Shown here piece after piece: positions 22,942-33,717 of a stretch of 64,000 bases of DNA (within the stretch, counting starts at the first letter, position 1; each line of letters begins with the position of its first letter). Where the stretch lies: the NCBI GenBank assembly GCA_963921195.1, contig OY992540.1, positions 43,423,890 through 43,487,889 of the forward strand, given 5' to 3'. A program made the translations under genes and the position numbers. The stretch comes from Pegoplata infirma (Eukaryota; Arthropoda; Insecta; Diptera; Anthomyiidae). The notes below the pieces were generated by a model. That model did no database searches and was not told the origin of the DNA. It saw only the letters and a program-made list of their open reading frames with translations.

Positions 22942-23784
22942 TAGGGTGGTTCTTTAAAAAAATCACAGAAAATCACAACCCCGTGTCTACACAAACTAAA
23001 AAGGCTCATTTAGACGCCAAGCCAAATGCTGTCAGTTGAACAGTTCATGCGAATAAGGACGAATAGACCATTTGTATAATTTTAAAAATGACGATAAAAA
23101 CATTTTTTCCAAAATGTTGGTCAAAGAAAATGGAAAGAGCGAAAAATACCCAAAATTGAACATTTATTCTCCAAGATCTATTCAATAAAACTTGGAGATT
23201 TTTAAATTTAAGGGAATCAAATTTTAAAAACCATTATATTGTGTCTTTGGGAATGATCTCAAAAAAAGGAAATTTTTTGACATCACGCAGTAAAGAGTTT
23301 ACTATATTCAAAAAGAAAAGAAACCCGGTTTCATAATGATTTATTTTTTTTTTTTACTAATTTTTTTTAAAAAAACTTCTATTTTGCCCCAGGGAACGAG
23401 GTTGTTTTAAAGTTTGAAAAAAAAAATTGGTATAACTTTTTTATGAATTTTATGGTGTTTTCTTTTCTGAAAAAAAAAAAAAATATTTGCCGTTTTTGTG
23501 TATACATTTTTAAAATGTTAAACTCAGACCTTCAAAAATTTGGATTTTTTTACTGGAATAGAAAAATAACATACAGAAGTATTCGCCCTATATTTTTTTA
23601 ACAGCTGTTTTGAGAAAATAACGCATAAAACGTCAGCTGTTGTATAAGGCAACTAGATTTTTTACAGGCAAAAGTGCAACTTTTTTGCAGACTTTTTGAA
23701 AAAAAGGGTATCCTTTATAAGGGTAGTAATTTTTTTAGAAAAGAACACAAAAACATCAAATACATATTTTTAAGAACCACCCTA
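22942..23784. mobile_element. TIR element with TAGGGTGGTTCTT ends
   Basis: Left end TAGGGTGGTTCTTTAAAAA and right end TTTTTAAGAACCACCCTA form a ~17-bp inverted repeat. Flanks are TATACAT and ACATACA, so a short duplication (possibly ACAT) is likely but not certain. No transposase frame. Superfamily unassigned. Confidence 0.75.
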
Positions 23785-24059
23785 ACATACATACTTGTTT
23801 ATTTTTCCTGATTTCAATTTTATTACATGTCATTTTTAATGAAATACTACTTGCTCTTTATTACTTATTGATCTTAAAATAATAAACAATACCAAATCAA
23901 GCGTAACATTTCTTGATATTTGTTATAAACTGGGCCAATATAACAAATAAACGTTTGTTTATATTTATATAATGATTTTTTGTATTAAAAAAATAATAAT
24001 GAAATGGCAACTTTAATTACTTCAAACTATAGCAATTTCCTAGTGTTCATTGTTGTTAA

Positions 24060-24616
24060 CCCTTTGATGGAAAAAAGTACTTATAATGGAAATTCGAAAA
24101 ATATTAAGTGAAATATGAAAAAAAAATTATTCACCCCTATTCTTACGAAGCTAATTTTTGATATTCCTGAACACGTTAGAGATGATTCAGACGCAAAACT
24201 TATGCGTTTTTCGTCATCGCCGACACTCGACATATTCCGCAATTCGTCATAGACGCCATTTTCATAAAATTTTGTCTGACATCTATTTTGGTGCGTTTTG
24301 GTAGAAAATTTTATAATTTGTTTAAAAAAACCAATCAAATTTATTGAATTTTCTTAAAAATATTAAAATATGAACAAATGAATTGGAGAAACAAAACAAG
24401 TGAATTACGAGAACGTATAAAAAAATTAAAATATTCCGTTTATTGGGTCTTTCTAGATTACCTTGAAAATAGTTCCATTTTATTATAACAGAAAAAAAAA
24501 AAAATATTGAAGGAACTGAACCTGAATCTTCTTCATAAAGAGCTTTCGTTTGAGCTACCACAGCACTAGTAAACAACTTTTTTATTAAGAAATGCATACA
24601 TTGGTACGTTAAAGGG
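24060..24616. mobile_element. piggyBac-like MITE
   Basis: TTAA at 24056-24059 followed by CCCTTTGATGG; at the other end GTACGTTAAAGGG followed by TTAA at 24617-24620. TTAA target sites and CCC...GGG termini are the piggyBac hallmark. The TIR is short (CCCTTT plus imperfect matches), so chance cannot be fully excluded in AT-rich DNA. The 557-bp interior does not encode a transposase. Confidence 0.6.
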
Positions 24617-25008
24617 TTAATATTACCACCATGAGTCATACTCTATAACAACAAAACCAGAAAGTCAAAGAGCAAGTCACAATATTTTACAGTTTTTTTC
24701 TAACATACCATGTTTGTTAATTAAGGTAGCACTTAATGTTTCATTTTGGAATGTTGTTAGAAATGCTAACCAAATTTCCTAAATTTGTAGCCAGCCTTTC
24801 ATATCCAAATATTTATTTTAATTGCTTCCGAGCATCAACAATAAGAAATCTAGGTTTCTTTTACTTAATAATTGTCACCCTAATAGGTTATTGTAAATAT
24901 ACATTGCACTGAACATTGTTGAATAAATGTGGGCGCGCTTGCGCATTAGCAGCAATTGTTAAGAAATTAAACTTAAGAAAAAGATTTTAGAAAAAAACAC
25001 ACATAAAA

Positions 25009-25729
25009 CGTCCCAGTTGGAAAATGTGTCACTGAGGAAATTTCCACAGTGATTCCTTGGGGAAATGTCTTCAGGATCTGACAAATCATAGGCAATCCTT
25101 GATGACATGTCCTAACATTGTCAGCACTGAATATTTGCTTTAAGAGTGTGGACAATTCCTCTAAGACGTCTAAAAGGAAATGTCTTCAGAATAGCAGTAT
25201 ATTAAATTAGAATTTTAAATCTGGGGAACTCTTTAATTTCCAAGAAAAAGATGGCAATATTATCGACTTAATTAAAATAAAATCAAAATCTAACAAGTAG
25301 AATAAAAGTAATAAATAGACAAACAATTTTAAAAATAAAGTTTGGAACAAGTGGTTAGGTGTGGGACTAATAAACTGGAGGTTCCAGGTTCAAATCCAGT
25401 TGGGACTAAAAAAGGCGAAAAGTTTTTTCTAAATATGAGAAAGATAATTTATAAAGGAAAATGGATAAAAGTAAAAACTAAAGGAAATACGAAAATTTTT
25501 TGTATTTTCGCATGACCTATGTCAGACATTTCCCCAAAGAAGTCTTAGGTGACATGTCCCCAGAAGGTCAGCCCTGACCACTGCTGACTTTGAGTGAGGA
25601 CATTTTGAAAATTTGTATGGAACTGTCCTCAACCCAGTACATAGAGATGTCTTGTGGATGTCAGGTGTGACTCTGACATGTCATCGCTCCGTCACTGAGG
25701 ATTGCTCGAGGACGTTGCCAACTGGGACG
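25009..25729. mobile_element. TIR element with CGTCCCAGTTGG ends
   Basis: CGTCCCAGTTGG at 25009-25020 and CCAACTGGGACG at 25718-25729 form a perfect 12-bp inverted repeat. The inner flanks also pair partly (GGGGAAATGTCTTC versus GACATTTCCCC; TGTGTCACTGAGGA versus TCCGTCACTGAGGA). It is slightly less AT-rich than its surroundings. Flanks ACATAAAA and ACAAAATA are similar but not identical, so the duplication length is unclear. It carries a tRNA-like promoter in its middle. Confidence 0.75.
25345..25412 (+). ncRNA. tRNA-like A/B-box sequence (SINE or tRNA pseudogene)
   Basis: GGTTCAAATCC at 25387-25397 matches the Pol III B-box consensus GGTTCRANTCC. About 35 bases upstream TGGTTAGGTGTGG (25352-25364) resembles an A box. 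CCAGGTTC...GAATCC-type T-arm pairing is possible, but no acceptor stem was found. It is probably a SINE head or decayed tRNA; it is not called as a functional tRNA. Confidence 0.45.
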
Positions 25730-25914
25730 ACAAAATAATGAAATAGAATTAATGTTATAAAAGAATTAAGTAAGAAAGACATAAATCACTACAACAAAAG
25801 AGTATTATTACATTTAACATTTTTAAAGTCTTCAAGTTTTTGTCTGTCACCGCTACTGCTGCTTAAAAGTATTAAATTGTAAAAAAATTAATGTTAATGT
25901 TTTTTATTTTGTTG

Positions 25915-26630
25915 ATTTTCTTGAAGTACATTATTTCCAATCGTATTTCAGAAATTATCAATTGTATTTCAGAAATTATCAAATGTATTTCAGAAATAAT
26001 CAACTGTATTTCAGAATTATCAATTGTATTTCAGAAATTATCAATTGTGTTTCAGAAGTTATCAGTTGTATTTTTGAACTTATCAAATGTATTTCAGAAA
26101 TAATCAACTGTATTTAAGAATTATCAATTGTATTTCAGAAATTATTAATTGTATTTCAGAATTTATCAATTGTATTTCAGAAATTATCAACTGTATTTCA
26201 GAATTTATCAATTGCATTTCAGATATTGTCAACTGCATTTCAGAAACTATCATTTGTATTTTAGAATTTATCAATTGTATTTCAGAAATGATCAATTGTA
26301 TTTCAGAAATTTTTAATTTGTATTTTAGGAAATATCAATTTTATTTCAGAAATAATCAATTGTATTTCAGAAGTTATCAATTGTATTTCAGAAGTTATCA
26401 ATTGCATTTCAGAAATTATCAATTGTATTTCAGAAACTAACTTTTGCATTAAAAATTTCTGAAAAACAATTGAAAATTTCTGGAATACAAATGCTAAATT
26501 CTGAAATACAATTGATAATATCTGAAATACAATTAAAAAATTCTGAAATACAATTGATAACTTCTGAAATACAATTGATAATTTCTGAAATACAACTGAT
26601 AATTTCTGAAATACAATTGGAAAAGGTGTA
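25915..26630. repeat. Inverted tandem array of a 21-24 bp CAATTG/TTTCAG unit
   Basis: About 22 units of TTATCAATTGTATTTCAGAA run in one direction from 25935 to ~26440. From ~26450 the complement (TTCTGAAATACAATTGATAA) runs to 26620. Each unit contains the palindrome CAATTG and a TTTCAG block. The apparent open frames (INCISEI-like repeats) are a by-product of the period. Similar arrays occur at 29580-29815 and, more decayed, at 45840-46330. Confidence 0.9.
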
Positions 26631-26867
26631 GTCTACCTTTAAGAGTAAATTACAATTTTTAAAAGTGACTGGTATTTGGAGGCAAAAAAAAAAACAAAAT
26701 TATATGACTCAGATATGGCTGCACAATGCGGAGGAACATAATATAGTAGTTTTTCTTTAAAGGAAACCGGTTAAAATGACACTCGTTTAATAGTTGTTTT
26801 CGGTATTTTTTTTGTTTATTTTATAATGATAAAAAAAAACTAGTAATTTGCGGATTTAATTAGATTA

Positions 26868-27590
26868 CAGGGAAAAGGTTATTTCTTGTATAATAACACT
26901 GTGGAACAAATTTAGGTTAGCAAAAGTTAGGTCGATTCTGAGAGTGAGGGGTGAAAATAGAGGCTGTTAGTTCGAATTTTTTTTAATCGACCTTCGAACT
27001 TTGCAGTCAAATGCCGATTTTCAGCATATTGTTTATATGGTTTTTGGTATTTTTTAATCTGCAAAAGCCAAATTATTGCAAGACCTCTGTCGAACTAACA
27101 TAAATAAACGCCGCGATACGGGTCTCCTAATGTAGCCTCTTTTTTCACCCCTCCCTCTCAGAATCGACCTACCTTTTGCTAACCTGAATTTGTTCCACAG
27201 TGTAATCTTAGAAATGAAGAATTTTCTTGTAAGGATAATGTCTTGGAACCTGAGAGAATCTGAGGATTTTTGTTTTGGAAATTTTTTTCAGAATCTGAGA
27301 ATTTTTAATAAACTGGCACGTCACAGAGTTAATACCATGATTGAAAGTGGTTGCATTCCAAAAACTATTATTTAGAAATTAATTCTTAATAAAAAAATAA
27401 ATAAAATCCAAAAACTCACATTGTCTTTTTGGCGCCCAACGTGGGGTTTTATCTTTATAAGGTGGTATTTCTATGTTTATAAAGCATGGAAATCTTAAAA
27501 AGCTTTTCTTTTATATGGAAAATAAGTCAGTATAGTGTTTACAGTCGCAATACTCGCATAGTCTAAATGGCGCCTACAATTGGGCTTTCC
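26868..27590 (+). repeat. LTR-like remnant with tRNA-Lys primer-binding sites
   Basis: GGAAAAGGTTATTTCTTGTA starts a block repeated at 28888. It ends in ATAAAATCCAAAAACTCACA and then TGGCGCCCAACGTGGGG (27430-27446), 17 of 18 bases complementary to the 3-prime end of insect tRNA-Lys(CUU). A decayed second copy, TGGCGCCTACAATTGGGC, is at 27568-27585. Such sites follow the 5-prime LTR in retrotransposons. No gag/pol follows, so this is a solo or recombined LTR remnant. The Harbinger-like MITE interrupts it. Confidence 0.65.
26897..27202. mobile_element. Harbinger-like palindromic MITE with TAA duplication
   Basis: The termini are CACTGTGGAACAAATT and its complement, with near-perfect TIRs of about 70 bp (AGGTTAGCAAAAG, GTCGATTCTGAGAG and GAGGGGTGAAAA on both sides). 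TAA occurs at 26894-26896 and 27203-27205. The related sequence at about 28900-28915 (TATAATAATCTTA) is the empty site, confirming the 3-bp duplication. TWA duplications are typical of PIF/Harbinger. 306 bp, no coding capacity. Confidence 0.9.
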
Positions 27591-27795
27591 TTTCTTGCTA
27601 TAAAACTCCTAGCTCTGTAACATATTAAAATCTTTAACAACTTATCTTTTAATATATAAGAAAAAAAAACAGAATTATTTTGACAATTAAAAGACTCGTA
27701 TCATCTCGTTGGCGAACAACGTGGACACCAACATTTTCTTGCTACGAAACTTTAATAAATTTAAAAAAAAAAAATTTATTTTATAAAATAAAAAA

Positions 27796-28870
27796 ACCAA
27801 GTGAAAGTGTTAAATTCGGTTGTGCTGAATTGTTTTATCCTCCAAATTGTAAAACATAAAAAAAATCAGGGACGTTTTTCTCCCTCGTCCGATTTTGTCC
27901 ATTTACAAACATAACCAGCCTACGAGCTTGTGACATATTCATAAGAGCATCCCGTCAAATTAAAATTTTCGAATTTCATGTCGTAACACCTGCCAAACCA
28001 TGTCCACGTTAGAGCTGATTGTGGGAAAATTTATGAAAAAGATTTGTAAGGTCATCTTCAGTCGGCAACCAGCGGTCAAAGTTAGAAAAAATTACTATTT
28101 GAACCAAAATTCATGTCCGAATTTGTTGACCAAATTCGGCTCAAATATTCGGAAATTTGCAGCACTTTATTGGAAAAATATTTTAAAAAATTCCACAACT
28201 GTGATTTTGGTCCAGAAATGCTGATTTTTAAATATAAAAATTATTTTTTTTCAAAATTGGTCTCAAAAGTTGGAAAATGTTAAGTTTGTTATCTAAAAAA
28301 TATTTAAAAAAATATAAAAACACGATTGACCAAAATCGCAGATCAGCATTTTTGGACCAAAATCGCGTTTTTATATTTTTTTAATATTTTTTAAATAACA
28401 CTTAACATTTTCCAACTTTTGAGACCAATTTGTATAAAAAAATAATTTTTATGTTAAAAAATCAGCATCTGTGGACCAAAACGCAGTTTTGGATTTTTTA
28501 AATATTTTTCCAATAAAGAACGAAAAATTTCCGAATTTTTGAGCCGGATTTGGACATGAATTTTGGTCGAAATACGCCATTTTATCAGACTTTGACCGCT
28601 GGTTGCCGATTGAAGATGACCTTGCGAAATTTTTTCATAAATTATCCCACAATCAGGTCTAACGTGGTCATCGTTTGGCCGGTATTTCGACATAAAATTC
28701 AAAAATTTAAATTTGACGGGACGCGCTAATATTCATGCCAAGCTCAAGAGTCTAGTTATTTTTGTAGAGTTCTTTTCAAAGACGGACGGATATCGCAAGA
28801 GTGTCTTAGATTCGATCAAGGAGTAATGAGTTATGTATTCTTTAATTTGTTTGAAGACATAAATAATAAA
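27796..28870 (+). mobile_element. DINE-1-like element copy 4, hosting a foldback
   Basis: Starts CCAAGTGAAAGTGTTAAATT with CGGTTGTGCTGAA, and ends with GACGGACGGATATCGCAAG and GTGTCTTAGATTCGATCAAG. The DINE body is split by the foldback at 27947-28724. Confidence 0.65.
27947..28724. mobile_element. Foldback element FB5 nested in a DINE-1-like copy
   Basis: Left GCATCCCGTCAAATTAAAAT mirrors right AAATTTGACGGGACGC. Within the arms CACGTTAGAGCTGATTGTGG mirrors CCACAATCAGGTCTAACGTG, and GGTCATCTTCAGTCGGCAAC mirrors GTTGCCGATTGAAGATGACC. Arms are ~370 bp with little spacer (axis near 28335). No coding capacity. Confidence 0.85.
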
Positions 28871-28887
28871 CAAATTTGCTGACTTAA

Positions 28888-29480
28888 GGGGAAAAGGTTA
28901 TTTCTTCTATAATAATCTTAAAAATTGAGAAATTCCTAATGTAGAAAAGGTCTTAGAACCTGAGAAATTTACTGCACAAAAAATGTCTAAGAACCTGAGA
29001 ATTTTTGTTTTAGAAAAAAATGTCTCAGAATATGGAAATTTTTATAAAGTGGGATACTACAGAGTTAATTCCGTTTGAAAGTGGAATTATTACTCAAAAA
29101 ACTTTAAACGAAACTTTTTATCGAAATAAACCATTTTCAACAAAGTGGAATTGACTTTCATGATTGTAAGTGGTTTTATTCCATAAAAAATGGGGTTTAA
29201 GGTTTTAAAAGGTTTAACTCCGTTCTGAAGTGGAATTGTTACTCAAAAAACGTGAACCGAAACTTTTTATCGACATGAACCGATTTTCAACAAACAATGT
29301 GGAATTGACTTTAATGATTGGAAGTGGTTTCATCCAAAAAAAAAATAGGTTTTAGGTTTTATTTAATTTATTCTATTCCAATTGACTCTGTGAAACCCCT
29401 AAAATTAAAAAAAAATATCAGAATAGTTTTTAGCAGAATACTATCATAGTCTAAATGGCGCCCAACGTGGGGCTTTGCTT
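28888..29480 (+). repeat. Second LTR-like remnant ending in a tRNA-Lys primer-binding site
   Basis: GGGGAAAAGGTTATTTCTTC repeats the block at 26871 without the MITE. Internal direct repeats contain GAAAGTGGAATT..., AACCGATTTTCAACAAA and CGAAACTTTTTATCG. It ends TGGCGCCCAACGTGGGGC at 29456-29473, an exact 18-base complement of the tRNA-Lys(CUU) 3-prime end (from memory of that tRNA). It is a non-coding relic. Confidence 0.65.
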
Positions 29481-29579
29481 TCTTGCTATCATAATACATC
29501 TCTGTAACATATTAAAATCTTTTAGAACTTTTTCTAATAAATCAGAATTATTTGTACTACCAACTTGTGTCATCTACAC

Positions 29580-29815
29580 CATTTCCAATTGTATTTCAGA
29601 AATTATCAATTGTATTTCAGAAATTTTTTCAGAAATTTTCAAATCTGAATTACAATTTGTAATATCTGAAATTCAATTGATGGTTTCTGAAATACAATTG
29701 ATAATATCTGAAATACAATTGATAACTTCTGAAATACATTTGATTAGTTCTGAAATACAATTGATAAATTCTGAAATACAATTAATAACTTCTGAAATAC
29801 AATTGAATTGGAAAT
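29580..29815. repeat. Second inverted CAATTG/TTTCAG array
   Basis: The same unit as at 25915: two copies forward (29585-29625), then about seven copies reversed (29640-29810). The orientation flip is again internal. It follows directly after the primer-binding site at 29456. Confidence 0.85.
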
Positions 29816-29848
29816 GGTTTAGTTAAAGAACGTATAAAAGTTTTAATA

Positions 29849-30335
29849 AAACCAAGTGAAAGTAGTAGATTCGGCAGTGCTGAAAAAATTTAAAGGGGTT
29901 TTTTGGGGAGGGGAGCGAAGGTAAGAGGTAAGGGACTTCATCTTCATCAAAAGTTTTTCGAAAGTTGTTTCTATAAGGGGAAACTATTTTCTCTCTTGTT
30001 CATTTTGCCCTCTTACAAACTAAACCTGCCTATGAGATCAAGACATATTCATGGCAAATTTCGGGAGTATAGTTCTTTTATTATGTAATTTTAATTTTTT
30101 CATAAATGTTAAGCCAATATTGCCACTTGCATGTTAACTAAAAGTTGAGTTCTAAAAAATAATGCGAAATGAACAAATTACGTGAATTTTTGGTGTTCTC
30201 TTTTAGGCGCAAATACGATGTGTACTTTATGAGGTCTTAGACTGATATTTCGATGCGTAACACAATGAATAGCAAAGTGAATGTTTCTCCCGTGCTGTGG
30301 TATTCCTACATTTTTAGAATCAACATCTAAATATA
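29849..30335 (+). mobile_element. DINE-1-like element copy 5 (decayed)
   Basis: Starts CCAAGTGAAAGTAGTAGATT with CGGCAGTGCTGAA. It ends with GATATTTCGATGCGTAACAC and GTGCTGTGGTATTCC, the counterpart of the CTTTGTCATTCCG/ACTACAGTAT end of other copies. The (GTCY)n core is missing. Confidence 0.55.
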
Positions 30336-30900
30336 AAAAAAAAAATCGGAATATATTTCTTTTTTTGGCGCCCAACGTGGGGCCCAACGATGTTATTGCT
30401 AAAAAACTTTTATTCATTCATAAATTTTTTTAAATTTCTCATAATGAATAAAATTCTTTTATAAATTCTCAAAATCAGGAGAATCATGGAAATTATGATT
30501 AGAAGAATGTTAGAGAAACTGTGAATTTTTCTATAAAAAAAAATGTCTTAGAATCTGAGATTTTCAATAAGGTTAATGCAGATTTTTGTTTGTAACTTAA
30601 CAAACTCTCAGAGAATGTCCTCTTTAAATGCAGTGCATTGTGTTGATAATTAGGAAAATATGTTATGGGAAGGAGGAAAGAGGGACACCAAACCTTTCTT
30701 TCTAAGAAACTACTAATCTGTAACATATCTGAAAGCTTAAAAACTTATCTTTAATATGAAGAAGAAATCACAAAAAAATTGACTACCAAAAGACTTGCAT
30801 CATCTCGATGGCGAATAAAGTGGATGCCAAACATTCTGTAATCCATGTCTTTTTACACTTAAACTCTATATTTTTATAATAATTCCATTTCCTTCTTTCC
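30336..30900 (+). repeat. LTR/PBS remnant upstream of gene 1 exon
   Basis: TGGCGCCCAACGTGGGGC at 30366-30383 is another exact tRNA-Lys-type primer-binding site. A decayed copy (GATGGCGAATAAAGTGGATG) is near 30807. Between them are AT-rich segments with a few 35-bp-satellite-like pieces. No coding exon was seen here, although the first exon of gene 1 must lie upstream. Confidence 0.5.
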
Positions 30901-30902
30901 AG

Positions 30903-32446
30903 ATTCCTTTGCTGCCTGGTGGCAAGTCTAACATTAGCGGATAATTCTATCGATTCAACTGTGATACCCACCGAAACCCGCGTAGAGTCATCGGTATCAT
31001 TTGAAACCTCACACAAGCGCCCTGAAGCTGTGGGCGATGATGCCTTTCAAACGGCACATAGCATATCTCATTATGATGTGGAAAATATGAATTTATTGCC
31101 CACCAAAGAAAAACCCGAACTAAATCCAGTACTCAGTGCTCTTATCAATGAGGATGTCATGAAAAGTATTGAAGCTAAACGTGCCATTGAACAGGCCGAA
31201 TTAGATATTATAAAAGCTGAAGTTGATGCAGCCGTTAAGGCTGAAGAAAAGAAAATTGAAGAAGAAAAGGAAGCTGCCGCTACAGCTTTAGCTGCTGAAG
31301 AAGTTGAAACGATTACAGAGATACCAGTTGTTGTATTAACTACTGCAGCTCCCATCAAAAAGGCTGAATTAGATAAGGATGATGAAATCAATGTTGGTTT
31401 TGTAGATCAAACAATTGCTTTAGAAGCAGCTGGTACTGAAAATAATAAGAAATCACGCATTGAAATTAAAAAAGGACCCAATGGTCAGGACTATGAATAT
31501 GAATATGTTTACTATTATGAAGATGAAGAAGATGATGCTAAACCTAAAGCTACCATTGTAGAAGATGGTGAAGAAGCGGAGACTAGAGGCAAATCACGTT
31601 ACACCAATATTGAACGCAGTACAGCTGCTACTCCAGCCGACAATAGTTTGGTTAGCGGTAAGGCCAAGGGACGTTCCTCAAATGTTGAAGAAAATATTGA
31701 ACCAGAACGTTTACCCTTAAATACACGTTTCCCCAGTCGTGGTAAAACTGTTGATGTACCACCTACTCCAGCTTTAGATTCTATTGATTCAGCTGCTGAG
31801 AAGAAGAAAATCAGTGTTAAACGTCCCAGTTTGGAATTAGTTGATAGTGAAACTTTCAATACTGATGAAAAGCAAATTAAGAGTTCTCGCAATTCTGATG
31901 ACACTAAATCTGCTATAACCATTGAACAAGAAATGGCTGTTTTAGCTTCTGCCCAAGCAGCAGCTGCTGCCGCTAAAGATGCTGAAGAAGCTGAAGCTGC
32001 TAAAACTTTAGAAAAGGAAACTGAAAATGCTGCCGCAAATGGTGATGAAGATATTGAACAAACTACACCGGCCATGGAAAAGGCTGCTTTAGATTTGTAT
32101 GCCTATTTGGCTAATGAAAATAATAACAACGAAATGACTACAGATTCTGATGTGGATGCTACTACTTCGTTGCCCGATACCACAGATATGTATGGTGATG
32201 ATGCTTTAACTACTTTGATCGAAGAAGAACCCAGTAGTACTACAACTACCACTACAACAACAACTACACCAGAACCTACAACAACTACGACTACTACAAC
32301 AACAACTACAGCGGCTCCTACTTTGTTTGGCGGTAGACGTGGTGCAGCCAATACTGCTGGTCGCAATCGTTTTAAGCTTAAATCTGCTAATTCACCTTCA
32401 ACAACTACTACTGAAGCTCCATCAGAAGCACCAAAAACTGGCAAAA
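30903..32446 (+). CDS. Secreted low-complexity protein (gene 1), first visible coding exon
   Basis: The exon begins after CCTTCTTTCCAG and ends at AAA|GTAAGT. It opens in mid-codon (phase 2) with FLCCLVASLTLADNS, which looks like the end of a signal peptide, so the initiator Met must be in an upstream exon that I could not find. It then encodes 514 codons. In order: Ser/Thr/Val-rich start; an Ala/Glu/Lys helix-forming, possibly coiled-coil stretch (31147-31323); a Tyr/acidic patch YEYEYVYYYEDEEDD (31492-31536); Arg-rich segments; an Ala/Glu helix (31945-32090); and a mucin-like Thr tract with PEP (32233-32309). No catalytic or known domain is recognised; secretion and an extracellular matrix or cuticle role are inference. 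Codon use is clearly coding, unlike the surroundings. Confidence 0.9.
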
Positions 32447-33004
32447 GTAAGTAGTTGAGTAGGAAGCATATAAACAAGAGAGGAGTAGTAATGTTACATG
32501 GAGTCAAGGATTACAGATCATATTTGCAGTTTTCAGTAAGATATGCGACGTTGTTTCGATCTCAACCTTCCAATCAGGAAAGAAAGCTTACTACTGACAA
32601 ACTAATCTAGGAAAGAGAAGCTAAAGCCAGCAGTTGGTCGAACAAAGAAAACATATTCATTGTGATAACTGAATTTTTTGCCAATCGAATATTTCAGATT
32701 TAATAGTCGTGTTTATAAAAATAGATTATCTTGTGTTACATCCGAAATTTTCGTAACGACAGTTTTGTTGTTATCACAGAAAAGATCGGTCGAAGCAACC
32801 AAACTAGTCGATTAATAACAATTTCAGTTGTCACAACGAATCTGTTTTCTCTGTGCAGTAGTACCCACCAACGTTGGTGGGTAGATCAAAACAATTCGGT
32901 CTGTGGTTGAGTCTATGTAACTTTGATACTTCTCTTATGTTAACGCTTCTTAAGTAAAGTTTGAATAGGTAAAGGAAATATTTAATGTTTTTTTTTAATT
33001 ACAG

Positions 33005-33157
33005 ATCGTTTCAATCGTCCCTCAATTGGTGGCAGATCACGTCCTGGTGCCAAAACTACTGCCGCTCCTGCTCCTGCTGCCGAAGAGCCTCAACAAGAAG
33101 AAGAAATTGCTGTTAAAGAAGTTAAACCAGTCAGCTCAGGATTTTCACGTAATAGAC
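33005..33157 (+). CDS. Gene 1, second visible coding exon
   Basis: Bounded by TTTTTTTTAATTACAG and C|GTAAGT. The split codon joined across the 558-bp intron gives Asn, then RFNRPSIGGRSRPGAKTT, an Ala/Pro run, an acidic EEPQQEEEIAV stretch and SSGFSRNR. It is 153 bp, a multiple of three, between two phase-1 introns, so it could be skipped without a frameshift. The RxRF/NRF motif at its start recurs at the start of the next exon and at the end of the previous one, suggesting internal duplication of a small module. Confidence 0.88.
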
Positions 33158-33289
33158 GTAAGTTGGAAATCTGCATTTTCTATAGAAAAATGCCAGAGAA
33201 ACTCTCTTCACCTTAGAGTTTTTATCACAGAACAAACGTTTCCGAATCAGAGATTGTTTGTAAACAGAAATTTGCAGAATCAGAAAATT

Positions 33290-33555
33290 TGGAAATAATT
33301 TCTCAGATTATTTTTCTATCTCAGAAACTGAGACTTTTTTTATCCTATAGTCTGATGTAACTGAAAAAAAATTAAAAGGAAACTTCACTTAAAAATAGAT
33401 GATTCCATTTAAAAATGGAAGAATCGATTTTAATTTAAAAATACCATTTGAAATTTATATAAAAAAAATGGAATTTAAGTGTAATTTCTCAGATTCTAAG
33501 ATTTTTTCTATAATTTCTTAGATTCTGAGACTTCTTCTGGGAATGAGGGGGAAAA
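33290..33555. repeat. Decayed 35-bp-satellite monomers in gene 1 intron
   Basis: Scattered CTCAGATTCT/TTCTGAGA pieces around 33300-33345 and 33485-33535, separated by unrelated A-rich DNA. They suggest the array at 36.0-38.2 kb was once longer or seeded more than once. Confidence 0.55.
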
Positions 33556-33717
33556 AATAAGAGTCAACTGTTTTTTAGGTGCCCAATCTCAAATTAAAAA
33601 AAAGGGTTGCCACCTTATAAAAAATTAAGGGCTTTCGGAAGAATCCGTATAAAAGCCGAACCAAAAAGAATTTCGCCAAACGAAAAAATACGGGTCAGCT
33701 TAATTTTGATAGAGATT

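Noticed and set aside
24081..24639. Two overlapping minus-strand frames in the piggyBac-like MITE
   Set aside because: No similarity to piggyBac transposase (no DDD pattern or Cys-rich tail visible) and too short.
25891..26440. Open frames of repeating INCISEI-like peptides on both strands
   Set aside because: They arise because the array period is close to a multiple of three and lacks stops; composition is that of the satellite, with no start context or homology.
30783..31016. Minus-strand frame across the start of the gene 1 exon
   Set aside because: Antisense to a well-supported exon and its acceptor; no independent evidence.
31071..32507. Long minus-strand open frames opposite the gene 1 exon
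   Set aside because: They are shadows of the biased codons of the real + strand exon (Thr and Ala runs read as Val/Ser/Ala runs).
33026..33298. Leu/Lys-rich + strand frame overlapping the 33005-33157 exon
   Set aside because: Wrong frame relative to the well-supported splice sites, and it runs through the donor into intron.
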